Below are positions 31,984-45,100 of a DNA stretch of 64,000 nucleotides, piece by piece. The DNA comes from Symsagittifera roscoffensis (lineage: Eukaryota > Xenacoelomorpha > Acoela > Convolutidae): the NCBI RefSeq assembly GCF_963678635.1, contig NC_087069.1:1300948-1364947 (forward strand), in the 5' to 3' direction. The position numbers and the translations under genes are program-made. The notes below the pieces were generated by a model. The model was not told the origin of the DNA and did no database searches. It saw only the letters and a program-made list of their open reading frames with translations. How positions within the stretch are numbered: the first letter of the stretch is position 1; every line of letters begins with the position of its first letter.

Positions 31984-32794
31984 TTACTGAGTGTCTGGAT
32001 ATAGGATTTCTTTCTTCTTCGTTGTAGGGACTCCTTGGTTGTCTGTACCTTGTACCACCACTCAAGCTCTAGTGAAAATTTTCCCAAAAACCCTCTCTTG
32101 GTTGCCAAATCTGGCCCCCCCTTTATTAGTTACCTCTTTTTGAATGTTCCCAGCGATTGGGAGCCACAACTTGTGTGCAGGTATCTTGTGATCACCTGTT
32201 TGTATTAAAAACCAATCGCAAATCTTCCCCAAAACGCAACAATGTCTATAGAAAAAATAAAATTCTGTACCGAAAAAATAACAAAACAGAGTAATCGACC
32301 CACCTAAAATTCAAAGGAGACAAATGTCAACCTTCTTTCAAAAAAAAATGTCTGGTACCTAATTGCCACGCGTTTTCCTCCCCCCACTAGTTGTCTTATG
32401 AGGTGTCACGAAAACTGTCTATATCCGTTCCCCCCTACCGATCCAACCAGCGTACCAATCTTAACTCGAGATAAGTTTTGGATGTCCACCTATTGTTACC
32501 ACGCGTGTTGATGGCTAATGTAACTAAATCAACGATGTCGATTAACTAGTTACTCTAATTCCCCCCTTTTTACAATTTACAACCGCCAACCTCTAACCTA
32601 ACCAGCCCCCCTGCTAACCTCCCCCCTGTTTAGCCCCCCTCTTAAGCCGAAAAATCCCTTAAGCGCCGGGTGCTAAACCTCTCTTGAGAAAACCGTAGAC
32701 CTGTTTCCAGGTCTGCTTGAGTAAAAACTGTTTCAAAACAATGGGACTCCGCTTATCCAATTTTACACTTATTTCCTATAATGTAATGTGGATT

Positions 32795-32995
32795 CTAACG
32801 ATACCCGTTGTCCGACTTGAGAACACCCCTGTGCGTCCTCTTGTAGTGGCCCTGTGCTGGTTGTCTCTGTTCTGCCCTTGACAGCAGACCCACTTTCCCA
32901 CTCGACTGGTCACCTCTTCCAATCAAGTCTCCTGGTGGTCCGTTTCGATCCTTGTGAACCTCTTTCCCACTCGACTGGTCACCCTTTCCAGTCAA
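32795..32995 (-). CDS. Small leader ORF with 23-residue repeats (A)
   Basis: 66-codon frame made of two units of the type GPLGDLTGRGDQSSGKVVHK followed by EQRQ..., KRTHRGVLK and a stop. Element B has the same frame with three units (52398-52748). The repeat is 69 bp, so copy-number change keeps the frame. Each unit carries an RGD or KGD motif. It may be an upstream ORF or part of structured leader RNA; translation is unproven. Confidence 0.35.
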   Translation of the reverse strand: MTGKGDQSSGKEVHKDRNGPPGDLIGRGDQSSGKVGLLSRAEQRQPAQGHYKRTHRGVLKSDNGYR

Positions 32996-33424
32996 GTCTC
33001 CTAGTGGTCCGGTTGGGTCGCAATCTATCTAAAAACCCTTAACAACGCCCCCACTCGGGCACCCTACCAAGGTCACTGGTTTAAATTGCTAGATTGATCG
33101 AAACGATCGGTCTTGTCAAACAGTATGTGTATACTATTTAATTAATACAAAGGTTCGATCCAACTAATTTGGTATCAAAGTCACTGTCTTTTTTTTGTTT
33201 TATAGTTTTTGTTCCTATTTGTTTTCCTTTTTTGCTCGTGTTTTTGTCCCCCTAGTTGCCCCCCTTTACTCGGTTAGCTAAGCCTCGTTCGGAGAGCGTA
33301 CCAGGAAGTTTTCTTGAGTTTTCTTAAAAAGCTATCACGGTACAACCGGAAGGTTTACACGTTCCCGCTGAACCGTACCACCGGTACTCTAGAATGGGCA
33401 TGTAGCCCGGAGCTGTGTCAAGTG

Positions 33425-33471
33425 GGTTCGACTCCGTAGTCATGATGTCGTAAAAACACCCAGGAGCGCCA
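33425..33471 (-). promoter_or_regulatory. Primer-binding site region of A
   Basis: In element sense the sequence TGGCGCTCCTGGGTG (33457-33471) lies 11 nt after the 5' LTR and has the TGG start expected of a tRNA-primed site. The identity of the tRNA cannot be told by eye. On the opposite strand a perfect tRNA B-box (GGTTCGACTCC, 33425-33435) lies 21 bp away. Both are identical in element B. Confidence 0.45.
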
Positions 33472-33482
33472 TAAAAACACTA

Positions 33483-34369
33483 TGTAACAGTCGCCTACTT
33501 TAGTCACATATGAGGCTTAAGAAAAATAGGCCCTATAACCATTGGCTCAAGAGTCAGGGACACTATCTCTTGTGTTTTTCCGCCTCAAGAACGGTCGGAG
33601 CCAATTCGGTTCGCTTGCGACATGAGACTGGAACCCATTACAGCTTAAAGGCCACTACCAAAATACCCCCCCACTCTAGAAACAAAAACGTCCCCATACT
33701 TAGGTCTCGGGATACCCAAAATACATGAACGCCGTTAAAAACCGGGTCGGAACAATCCGCTTAGTTACTTTTTATTGGACAGTGGAACTTTGATCCATTT
33801 CAGATGGATCAACCTAAAACTCGCCTTATCTCAACATAACTATCATAAAATGCACTCGAGAAATTTAAATTGGAACTTACATATCGACGCACTTGAGTAT
33901 GAGGAGTAAGTTATAACTGAGCAGCTTGAGAATTAACTAATATAACTAAATAAGTTTTAAGGCCAATTAGTTTCAATAACGAAAGTAAGTTCTGTCTCAA
34001 GAATTGAAGTTTTCGTTTGGACCATTAGGACACTCGAGTAGTCCTCTATTCCGTTGAAGGTCCACACTATTCCATTCGAATAGTGATCCTTCCTCAAGTC
34101 AATGTTGTTTTCTCCTGTTTTCGGGATAAGACAGCTCTACTCTCTTGATATTTTGTATCGAGAAATTGCGAACAGCAATTTCCTGCCTTTTTCTTGAGTA
34201 GTTTCCCGCAATTGTTAATTCGGGTGTTCTGATTTCTGACTTTTTCATTTTCAGTTGGTTCGAGAAAATTGAGCATGACATGCTCAATTCGAATTTTGCA
34301 AAATTAAAATTTCACTCCAAAATTGCGTATTTCTCAAGGTCAAACCCCCAGACATGACCGACTGGCACA
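33483..34369 (-). repeat. 5' LTR of element A
   Basis: 887 bp, same ends and nearly the same sequence as 11989-12875. In element sense it should carry promoter and polyadenylation signals; I could not single out a convincing TATA box. Confidence 0.95.
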
Positions 34370-37300
34370 TCACTTCCGGTGTTCTCTCGAGAATCAAACC
34401 CAGACTGGGTCTCTCTCTTTCCACGGGGTCTATCTCCATTATCCTTTCTGTCCAGAACTTCAGCAGCTCCGCCACCTCATAGTTTCTATGGGCACCTCCA
34501 GCTTCTAAGTCCAGGAAAGGGTTGTATGCCATCCCCATCACTCCAGACACATACTGATACTCTCCCTTCTTGTTGGGTTTCGAGTACTCTCCTGGCGGAG
34601 CCAGGTTACGGTGAACGTCGTGCTTCTCCTCGAACTTCTTGTTGTAGAATCTCCGTATCTCATCTAACTTCCTGTGGCTCTCCAGAGATTGCCTAGAACC
34701 ATCTTCCTTCTCTATCACAGTACTCTGGTACACATTCAAGATTACTGTGGAGACTCTCCTCTCCAGCGTCTTGCTTCCAATTGCTCTCTGCTGACATGCT
34801 AGGATGGTACTGTCAGTCATCATCGACATTTTCCATCTTAAGAAGCAGGTAGCATCCTTCCTCCTTGCCAGGCTCAAGCCTGAGTTGTCCCTAGCAACAT
34901 GCTGCATCAGCATTCGATATACCTCCAGGTTCTTGCCTCCCAACTTCAACTTATCGTACGAAGTTAGTGTCTCTAACTCTATTCCCAACAGGCTCCACGC
35001 AAACATCAGTTGTCCTGCGGTCCTAATAAAGGGATTCGCCATCAACGGCGATGCCGATGATGATGTTCTCATCGCTTCTTCAAAATGATCATTTAACAAG
35101 CTCTGCCAAGTTCTCTTCAGCTGGCTCCCCAATTCTAATTTATTGATACCAGCCTTCTGCTGGGTAGCCCAGTTGCGTCGTTTGCGTGACACTCCACTGT
35201 CGAGCTTCTTCAGGCAGTCTTCCAATTCCTGCAATGTTTCCAGCGCCACCCACCACGGTCGGGCGGTGTTCCTCGTTTTATTCTTCTCAAGACGATCGCT
35301 AGTCACTTGCTTCCCGGTAGCCTGGTGTTCATTTGAGACCCATTCATTACCGACGTCCACCTCCCAGGTCTGCCCGCTCGTTGAACCTCGCTTCATTTTT
35401 ATCTTCTGAGGTTTGAAGTCTTCTTCCGTTGCTGAACTGGTGGGGATCTCCATCTCCTTTTCTACGTCGAGCAGTTTCCTCGGCTCGTAGCTACTCTTGT
35501 AGGCTGCTGTCTTCCATCGTGCCAGAACCATGGGGGCCGTCTCTCTCAAGTTCTTCTCCGAGACCGCATCCGCCGAAGGACTTCCCAATCCCTCCACGTC
35601 TCTCTTCCTCTTGCGAGACCTCACGTCTTTACTCGGGGGCGTTGTCGTTACCATCACTGATTCGACTTCCTTGTCTCCCCCTAACCCTTCCAACTCTTTG
35701 CCTCCCCTGCTCGAGCCTTAAGGATATTAGTACTTTTAATTATATTACTAGTCCCGACCTTATCCCCCTTAAATGTTCAATTATTTTATCGTCAGTTTTT
35801 TGTTTCGGAGTAGAGCTGTCTTTACATTTGTCTTCTCTGGTCTTTCGTGGTGCCTTCCTCTACTCGACCATCTTGCTCAGCAGCTCTTCTCTAGCTTTCT
35901 CCTCCAGACCTGTCCCTACCAGGATAGGTTCTCCGAACTTCACCACCGTGTCCCACAGCTCCTCCTTGAAATCGTCCAATATGGTGTCGTCGTCCACTTC
36001 TCGATTAAAATTGCTCAAGAACTTTCGCCAAGCATCCGCATCCAGGGTACTTAGGAAGGCATCCTTGTTTCCCTCGAAGGTGTTCTTCTCCTTTTTGTCC
36101 GCACTCAAGAAGATCATTCCCATGTTGGGATTCTCACTCGTCAGTGACAACTCTAGTTTCTTGCGAGGAGATGAGGTCAATGGTGGCGTGGGGGTTTCTG
36201 CCCAATTTTCACCACTCAGATCTTTCAACAGCTCTTGCGTGGTGAACTCTTCCTCTGATGGCTTCTGCTCTGGGGTATTTCCCACTTCCATATCCTCTCC
36301 TGTCTCGCTGAGAGTCTCATCCATGCTCTCCTCCCCCGATTCTGCTTCTCTTCTCTCGAGAATCCTTCTGAATTGATTCTCTACGGGACCACTCCTTTTA
36401 TCCCCAGGGGTATCCACTGATAGGGGTGCTGGCGTAGCTGGACCCGTTTCCTTGTACTCTGTCAGGCCTGCCGCATCCAGCTTTTTTCCTTCCTGATTCC
36501 TTTCCACCTGCTCTAGTCCGTAAGGTGCCCGGTATCTCCTTGTGGCAAACAGCATATCGTCTGCTTTCAGTGCGATATGCCCTTCATTCACTGTCATCCT
36601 GCCGTCGTCCCACACCGGCAACTGGTTCTCTAGACCTGCCCGCTCAAGTATTCTCAAAGCATCTCGCACCTCGAATTTCGGGGAAATCGACCCTCTCATT
36701 TCCAGCCGTCGATGAGAGGATCCCAGCCGTCGATGAACTCCTTCTGCTGTTCTTCGGTTGCTGCTCTTGCGAAAAGGGATGGGACCACCAGGGAGCTGTT
36801 CATCCCCAGGGTCATTCTCCTCACTGTCGGGAATTCGGGAATGCTTGCTGGCAGGACTTCCTTCTCCAATATCGCTTCTAACTCCCTCTTCACCAGCTCG
36901 AAGCTCTTCTTCCATGCGGGAATTCTCAAGATCTCTTGCCCACTTGCTGTCAGGGGGTTTAGGTTCCAGAACTTGGGATAAGTCTCGATGGGGCCCTCGC
37001 GCTTGCCTCCCATCCTGCACTGCAGTTGTCCTCGAAAACTGTATGTCACCAACTCCGGATCCTTCACCTTTCCGAAGAGCACCGTGTTGCTCATTTGCGC
37101 CCTTAGCACCCCTGTTGACACCAATTAAGTGTCGTTCCATCTAGTATGCTTATGAGGCTCACGTGGGTCACGGAGTGTCGATAAGCTTCCACCAGAGGAT
37201 CTGGAAACGCGAACGTGACTGCCGGTCCATAGATACAGGTTACGACTTCCTTTAGCCCCCGGATCATCCCCATGGGGTCCGATCTCATGGCCAGGCATAG

Positions 37301-40300
37301 ATCCGTCAATAGAGGCATGCCCTGTTCACTTTCCTCCATTCTTCTCTTGTCTTCGGGCTCTTTTCTTCTCCAGTTAGGAGCCGGTTCTGCCTCAGTAGGT
37401 ACTGTACCAGCAGCGTGTTTAGCCCGGAAGCACACTTATACGAGTAGGTGTCAATGCTCGAGTGTGCTCTCCCCATCGACAGTGGCTCTCCTTATTTCAT
37501 CAGTCGGTGAAATGACCCCAGTTCCCCGTGGGTTAGAAGCACCAATGTCAAGTATCCGTCTATCCGGAGGGTGTCCACGCCCCGACTGAACAAGTATGCT
37601 GGGCCCATATTAAACAGGTACCTTGGGTAAACCAATTACAGTGCCAGCAACAGACTGATGGGCATATTCAACACTTCCTGTATGAAGGCTTTGAAGGTGG
37701 TATCTTTCGCGCTATACACTCCGGCCAGGAACTCTTTTCCCCAACAAGGACTCAAGAACTCAAGAATTTTGTAAGCGCTCTTCGTCCTCAGCTCACCCCT
37801 TGCGTGCTCCCTCCAGAATCCTCCAATCGTGACTTCGTTGGCTGCCGTGACGAAACTGCCAACCGTCATTTCCCTCTTTTCAGCCACTCCCAGCTGCTCC
37901 TCAAGAAAATCCCAGATCTGCTTCACCAGAAGCGGAGCATCTTCTCTTGTCTTCTCCGTGGTGTTCTCCAGCCTTGGTGTCAGGAAGGGCCACCTGCCTC
38001 CCTCTTGTGTCAGTCGGTACACCATCGACTCCAGCTGCTTCTCCGATGCGACCACGTTCTTCCTCTCGTTGCTCGGCCCTCTAGATTTACTGGTGGAGCT
38101 TGTGATTGTCACCTCCATGTTTCGAAACCACAGACTGGCCGTCAGGTGAGTCACCACTGGATGATCGTCCCCTATATTTGGACTGAGCTTGAGTTGCCTC
38201 GCGAAGTTAGATATCTCCAGCAAGAGGACCTCGTCCAACACGATGAGGATGTCGGCCAACTCGTGAAAGCCCCTCAACGCGTGGGACACATCCGCCCACG
38301 CCGCCGCGAGCTCTGACCTGCGAAGTCTCAAGTTAATGGGTTCCAGTTCCCGATTGGGAGCTGCCATCAAATGCCTTCTGCTAGCATTCCCTTCTGCTAT
38401 CAAGACCAAGATTGCATACATAAATTGTAGAGCGGGAGGCATGCTCGCGTAGCCGGGGGACGTTGTGAAGGCCACTTTCGCCTTGGAGCCAAATCGTGAG
38501 GCAACGTTCTCTTGTACTTCATTCATGGCTGCAAATAGTGTCTGGATGGCTTCCCAGATTTTCTTCGGCGTAGGTTCATCACCCTTGAGCTGCTCTAGAA
38601 ACCCCGTCGCATGCAAGTGATCGTTCATCCCTGCAAACAGCAGCAGTTCAGGCTCGCAAGGCATCTCCGACTTTATTGCCACCACCAGGGTTAACATCTG
38701 GTTCAGCTCCGCTCCCGGCAATGAGTATATCAGAGTTTCCGGCCAAAGCAATTTGGGAGACGTTCCCTCAAAGTCCGATCCCGCTACGATGACCACCCTC
38801 GCTGCGGCTGGGTCCGCCCTGTCATAAACAGCTAAGGTTTTCGCCATCTGCGGTTTCCCGTATCTGGGATCATTGGCCAGTTTCGTGCCTTCATACGCAG
38901 CGTCTGGTAATCCCATCTCCCTCGGATCCATCAGCTTATCCACCACCCTCAACTGTGCTGGAGTGGCCACCCTAATCCTGGCAATGCTAGTTTGGTGTTT
39001 GGGAGGCTCCACTACGAATCCCGGACTCCCTAATGACTTGAGAGGTCTATAGTTAATGGGTCCCATCACCGATTTTGTGGGAATCCCAGTCAGATCCGCC
39101 GTCTCTGCTATTTTTGCTCTCGAGTAGTGTGTCTCGTGAGCCTTCAGCCAGTCCGCACACTAGAACCTGCCCACGTCTTCGTGCGACACCTGCTCAAGAC
39201 CCAAAGCTTTCGCCAACTCTAGCCTGCACTCGAGGTCCTCCAGGTCCAGCTCCTTGACCTTCTCCTCATATTTCAACCTGTTGGTCTCCACTGATTTCTC
39301 CGGCTTCTTCTTCTCCGCCACCACCACCGAGGATATTATCGATCCCTGGGGCGTTGATGACGTTGCCTCATCAGCCTCCATGGGCGCAGCGCCCGGCAAC
39401 TTGGTTCGGCTATCCCTCGAACTGTCTCTAGAATCAGCCATCGCCCCCAAGCGGCTGGACAAAGCTCTCGAGTTGAAGAAAGATTGATTTGGGGGTGGTT
39501 AGAACGTGACCTGTGCCGTCTCTAGTAACTCTGTCTCCAACGCGTTCATGTGCCTTTGGAAGACGTCATTCAACCACTCCACCCCTCTGGGCCTATCAAA
39601 ATGGATCCCATCCGCAGATGCATCGTCAGGGAAAGTAGATAGCTGCATTTACTCGGCCACGTCCAACAGCCCAACGGGGAGGACGCTTCTTTTGTGTATC
39701 AGCCTGATTATTTCATTCAGGTTTCGCACCTTTGTGTTCATCTCCATTGCATGTTGATCCGCTTTCATGTTGTATGGGACGGTGCACACCGTAAGAATGG
39801 CCGGATCCATTTGAATTCGCAATTCCTCGAGAATGCAGCTCATCTTGTCGTGCAGCCTCATCACCTTTCTTGCTTCCCCCCTAGACACGTCATTCGTCCC
39901 GAAATCAGTGTCACCGTATATACTCTTGCCATACCTAGCATCTCAAGTGTCGCTAACATCTGCGGCGTCGCGGCTGCAGCGAAGCTCAAGATTCCCGTTT
40001 GCCAATGGGACTGGATCCGGGTCAACACCCGCAGCAAGCTGTCCCCTATGATCAAGTGGACCGCTCCTTCGGGCACACGTGGCTGCGTGAAGGATTCCAC
40101 CCAAGCCGCATTATGGACGCAATCTCTCCTGTCCATCTGCGCCGTGCTCCAGTCCATCCTATTGTGCCTGTGGTATCTATCTTCCGTATTCTTTGTGTAA
40201 CTCGAGATTACCACACTCCTGACAGTTTGTTCCCCCCACGTCGATGGCAGGTCCACTCTGGCTGGACTCTCGCGATTCCTTAGTTGTAGCCTCTCGTGCA

Positions 40301-41267
40301 ATTTTTTCAGTCGTGACGAGCTACCACTCACCTGACTACTACCCGGGGTCGAACTTGGCGTATATCCAGGCAGCGCGACGTCCTTCAACGGGTGTATTGC
40401 TTGTGTCTCTAGACCACGCAGGGAGGACGCCGATTCAGACGGTATTCACACTTCCGGCCCTTCGTTCATATGTTCTTGAGCAGCACGATCGAGGTTGAAT
40501 CGTCCCTTCGACCTAGGAGCCTCATCCACCTCCATGCGTGACTCTGGCCTTGAGCCGGTCAACACCCGCTCTTTGGGCCTAGCCCCCTTCTGCATGTCGA
40601 GCTCGCGCTGTCGTTGTTGGATCCTCTCAAGCTCTGACTTCAGCTGCTAGCAATTGGCGGCATTCTCCCGCACCCTTTCTGCCTGTAGCTGTTCAGCTCT
40701 CATCATGTCCAGTTCCCTCCGCGTTTGATCCCTCTCAGCTTTTGCCTGGTCTCTCTCGAGCACCGCTTGATCCCGGTCGAGGTTCGCCTTGTTTCTCTTC
40801 CGCTGAGTCCTCTCAAGCTCTCTCTTCATGATTCTGACGTCCGGATATGCTTCCCCCGTCTGCTGTGCTCGAGACATCAATGGTGTCTTGCTCATGCTCT
40901 GGCCCGTGGATCTGGCTGATGGCCTGGCCGGTAGTGGGAATTCCCCTGCTCCATACTCAGTGTTATTACTCAAGCCAGGGTTCCTTGCCAAATCGAACCC
41001 CCTTATTGCTCCATCCACGTTCCAAGACAGCCACCTGGTTTGTTCTTGATTAGAAATTCCATCGGTGGTGTAGCCCACCATCAAAACTGCCTCTGTCGCA
41101 GACTCCCGACACTCGCCCTCATCCTCCAACTGGAGGATGGCGTTCAACATCACTGCCATTCTCTCATCCACTTGAGTATAATCCAGGTCCCTCAGACGTC
41201 TGTATAATTCGTCAAGTGTGGGTTTTTTCAAAGCCGTTGGCATGGACTTCCAGAATCGATCTGCCAT
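34370..41267 (-). pseudogene. ORF3 of element B, 5' part, decayed
   Basis: Closely similar to ORF3 of element A from its start (MADRFWKSMPTALKKPTLDE, ATG at 41265-41267) to about residue 2324, where element A has inserted. It has in-frame stops near 40648, 40446, 39648, 39500 and 39160, and frameshifts or short deletions near 39900, 37640, 37125 and 35860. The SGNH block I Ser (IIGDSLLRVL) and block V (ADGIHFDRP) remain, but the GTND strand is disrupted by a frameshift near 39895. It continues at 11771-11988. A non-functional relic, useful for comparison with A. Confidence 0.92.
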
Positions 41268-41701
41268 TCTCGTAATTTCCAAATGATCTTGAGCATTACC
41301 TGAGCAACTTGAGTATTACCTGAGCAATTTAAGTATTACTTCTTGAGATGTCGTTCAACTTGTGTTCTCTTTCTTCAATTGAATATAGTTGAGTAGTCAA
41401 TTTGACTTTACCAAATCAATCTGAAAATAACACTCCATTTTTAGACTAGCAGGTGGTGTTCCTAACCTAAAAACCCCCTTACTATTATGGTTAAAACCCT
41501 TTCCTTTCCGTCCTATTTAAAATAGTTCTATTGGAAATTTTCTAAAAACATGCAGATTCATTTTATGTTTTAGCACCATCAATCATTTAAAATGTTAATT
41601 GTCATGCCAATCACCTCTAAAATTTCTTACCTGTTTTGTACCCCCACACCTAACTCGAGATTCTTCCCTCATGCCCAACTCAAGACCCCCGCGTACCCGA
41701 C
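41268..41701 (-). other. Spacer between pol and ORF3 (B)
   Basis: Homologous to 22159-22629. Contains two to three diverged units of the TTGAG.ATTACCTGAGCAA repeat (41290-41345) and the conserved acceptor-like TTATTTTCAG (AG at 41421-41422). Confidence 0.75.
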
Positions 41702-42130
41702 TCAGGCGATGCTCCAGTAGTATTTCTTGTGAAGATGCACCATTATCTCAGTTTCTGCGAAGACCACGTGTAGGATAGCGTACAATTCCCTTGGGCTCAA
41801 TTTCCTCCTGTTTGGGTCATACACCGGCATTGAGACCTCCGTTATCCCTCATTCAATCATGAAGTCTCGTAGTCTCGTTAGTGCCAACATCACGTGTTCA
41901 GGGTCGATCGTGTTTCTGTCATTGACCCTCGTCACTAGGAAGCACAGATATTTGCCCGGGACTTGTGCTACTGATGGTGGAAGCGAGGCCATTCCTCCCA
42001 GTCCCGGTCTCTGTCTAAACAGAAACTCCACGTTCTGGTATTCTCTCTTGAAGTCTGCTTCCAGTCTTGATTTGAAACTCATGTCCGTCGTGATACAGAT
42101 TGCGCTAGTCCTGTCTGACAGAATGAAGTC
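41702..42130 (-). other. Macro-like domain in Pol of B
   Basis: Same motifs as in A (SAICITTDM, KYLCFLVTR, LTRLRDFMIE, VSMPVYDPN, YAILHVVF), interrupted by one stop where A has Arg (DFMIE, stop, GI). The conserved strands differ little from A, which suggests that the domain belonged to the common ancestor of both copies. Confidence 0.65.
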
Positions 42131-45100
42131 ACTTTCCGTTATCAGGATATTCTCTGAGTATTCGTTTGGTATTTCAAACTTCGTTTTGAAATTCCGTCCT
42201 ATGGTAGGCTCGGCCTCCTCCCCTTCCAGCTCCAGTCCGCACTTTTCTCTCACTTCTCTGAGTTTCTTTATCATCAAATTTTCGGTATGGGTAAGTCCTA
42301 CCCCCACTTCCCGGACAAAAATATTTATCGACGTCCCCGTCGATGATGCTTGGTCTGAATTATCTGGCGGAATGTCGAGCGGGCTGTCTGTTGCCGTCCA
42401 GCCGAAAAGAAGATCCTCCGTTTTCATGTACTTCCCCGCTGATATGTCAACTTGCTGTATGCTCTGTCCTTCCTCGCTTTCGTTCTTGACATCGCGCATC
42501 CATTCTAATATCCTCAGATTCGTATTTTCCCTCCTCTCTATCTCGCTCTGTTCTAAATCCGTCTCCCGCTCCGGCGTCGAGTAGTCTTCCTGTGGATAGT
42601 GTTCAATATCATTGATGATCTGCCGTTCACCATCTGCCGCCAGCTCGCCCACACTTGTTAGTTCTCTGCATAGGTCATCGGGCTTTATCTTGTCGATCAA
42701 GAAATCGTCCCCGTACCTGTTGTACCTCATGCCTGTGCGTTTGCGATTGCCACTCCTTGTCCTCGCTGGTATTGACAAGTCTGGTTCTGTCCACTTCGGC
42801 ACCTCACCTTGATCCGGATCGTTCCAATCTTCTTCCACAAAAAATTCCGCTTCAGAGTCCGCGTCTATTTTTTCATTGTCATCCAAACTCAAGTTTTCAT
42901 TGCCATCATTTTTTATCTCTGGTGCCTTTCTCATTCACTTCACATGCTGGTTCCACCAGTAGGTACTCTAGTCCCTCCATGTCTTTTGGTACACACCAGT
43001 CCTCTGGGGATGGGATATGAGGCTTCAGGTTCTCATAATGTGCTGCTCACCCAGTACTCAAGCGGTAGAACCGTCCTTGTTGATGTAATTCAGCTATCAT
43101 GAATGGTCCTCTCCATTTCTTGAGTAGTTTCTTCGTCCCTTTGGGCGGTATCACATTCTGTAAAACCCACACATACTGGCCCACTTCATATGGCTTCGCC
43201 TGTAATATTTTTTCATCATATTTCTTGCGCTGTCTCATTTGTGCCTGCGCAGTGTTCCTCCTGCACAGCTCGTCAATTTCCTGCTGTCTCCTGATCGCCT
43301 CTTTCACGTAAGCTTGAGGAGACGTCCTCTTTCCTTCATACTCGGGGTAAAAGAACGTCAGGGGCATCGCTCTCTCTTTGCCTGTCAACATCATGAATGG
43401 GCTGATTCCCGTCGTTGAGTGTTGAGTACTGTTGTATGCCCCTACGACTTGAGGCAGATACTTATCCCAGACTGTCATGTATCTAGAGCAGTATACCCTC
43501 AGCATGTTCACCAACGTTCTATTCTGTCTCTCTACCAGCCCGTTGGTCTGAGGATGGTAAGTCGATGAGTGTGCTTGAGCTATGTGTGACCTCTTCATTA
43601 ATTCCTTAGTCAAGTCCCCGACAAAGGCTTTGCCGTTGTCTGACTGAAAAGTCATTGGACAACCATACCTTGATATCCAATGGGTTATCAAGTGGTCACA
43701 AGTCTCCTCTGCCGAAGATGTTTGACACGGCACCGCCTCTGCCAGCTTTGTGAAGTGATCAAATATAACCAGTATCTGGTTATACCCTGAGTCCGTCATG
43801 CAGATCTTCTGATGGTCTATTTGCACCACTTCATTAAATTCCGAGCTTTCCACCGACTTGAGTGAGAACTTCATCTTCCTAGGGTCTTTCACTTGCAAAC
43901 ATGCCAGGCGTGCATTCACCCACTTCTCACAGGCTTTCCTCAATCATGGCCAATCGAACCTGTGAAGTATTCTTTGTTGCACTTTGTCTATCCCCTGGTG
44001 CCCCATTTGATCATGTGATCTGAACAGCACCTCTGTCTGATATAATTGTGGTAATATGATGAGGTTGTGCTTGTGTAGTTATTTGTCTTCTTCTTTTCTC
44101 TTGCATGCTACAACCCCATCAGCCGTGTGATAGAGTAACTCTTTCCTCTCTTTGTAGAACTGGCTCAGGATCTTGTAGCTGTCTTCCTCAAGTTCCCCTT
44201 TCTCCTTAGATCCCGTTCGGATCCATTTTGAGAGATTGCTCGTCATCTTGTCATTCTTCTGGGCTCTTACCAGGTCCGACAGCCTGTATCTCGCTTTGAC
44301 ATGTTCCTTCAGCGCCATGATCTGCCCATTCATCTCCCCAGGGTTGTGGATGTCGTCATTCAGCTTCACCCATACTATCCTCCTTACTACCTTCATGTCG
44401 TCTTCCGGTACCAGATTTATTCTCACATTCGAATTGCATGATAGCTCCCTGAATGGCTTCTTCGAAACTGCAATGCTTTCAAGTTCTTCACCACCTCGTA
44501 TCTCCTGCACATACAAGTTGAAGGTTCCTGATGATGGATCTGTTTGTAGTTCCCTGTCGTGGTGTCTAATCTTTTCTTCTGCCAATATCATGCAGAGACT
44601 ATCTTGATTGTCACTGCTCGCTTCCGAGTCCACATCCCACATTCCACACTCCCCGGACAAATTTTCTCCTTCAGTGTTTTCTTCTTCTGTGGACGTGGAT
44701 CGTTCCCCGGACTCTTGACCTGGTCCCAGGTATTCAGCTTCTTCCTTGAATTCCACTCTCTTTCTCTCGACTCTAGTCTGTTCAAGTAATTCAGCTGTGA
44801 TCTTTTCAACCAGTGACTGCATCACTTCCTTCCCATCTAGATTAGTCACCTTCGAGGTTTTTCTATCACTAGCCGTCCCGTTCCTCCGCAGTATTGTGAC
44901 CTCAGGTTCCTCTCTACAGTTTTCTTGAATCACGGGCTTATCATCTGCTAGTCTCTCGAGTAACCCCTTTAAGTCTTCGTCTATTTGTGCTTCTCCCGTT
45001 TCTACTTGGTTGAGATCGTAGCCTTTTGCTTTGAGCGTCTCCCTCACGATCTTTGACTTAAGCATTATTCCTGTCGGCATCCCTCGGTTCTTTCTCAAGA

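Larger units (their letters stand above)
31035..33482 (-). promoter_or_regulatory. Leader region of element A
   Basis: 2.4-kb untranslated leader between the 5' LTR and gag, unusually long. It holds a 14-bp minisatellite (31321-31983), a middle part with C-rich runs (32560-32650), a small repeat-containing ORF (32795-32995), and the primer-binding region next to the LTR. Similar in order to 50773-53180 in element B. Confidence 0.75.
11989..34369 (-). mobile_element. LTR element A (inner, giant Ty3/gypsy, 22.4 kb)
   Basis: Complete insertion with two 887-bp LTRs (11989-12875 and 33483-34369) that differ at only about two positions by eye. In element sense the LTRs begin TGTGCC and end TTACA. 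The target was ORF3 of element B, with a 3-bp duplication (TCA on the plus strand at 11986-11988 and 34370-34372). Order on the minus strand: LTR, leader with minisatellites, gag-PR-RT, RNase H-IN-macro-like domain, spacer, ORF3, LTR. Gag zinc knuckles, RT with YVDD, integrase HHCC and DDE, and a GPY/F-like region place it in Ty3/gypsy (Metaviridae). An internal deletion in pol makes it defective, although ORF3 is fully open. Confidence 0.95.

Noticed and set aside
33361-33480. A genuine tRNA gene next to the 5' LTR
   Set aside because: Only the B-box matches; no A-box at proper distance, no cloverleaf stems, and the distance to CCA is wrong.
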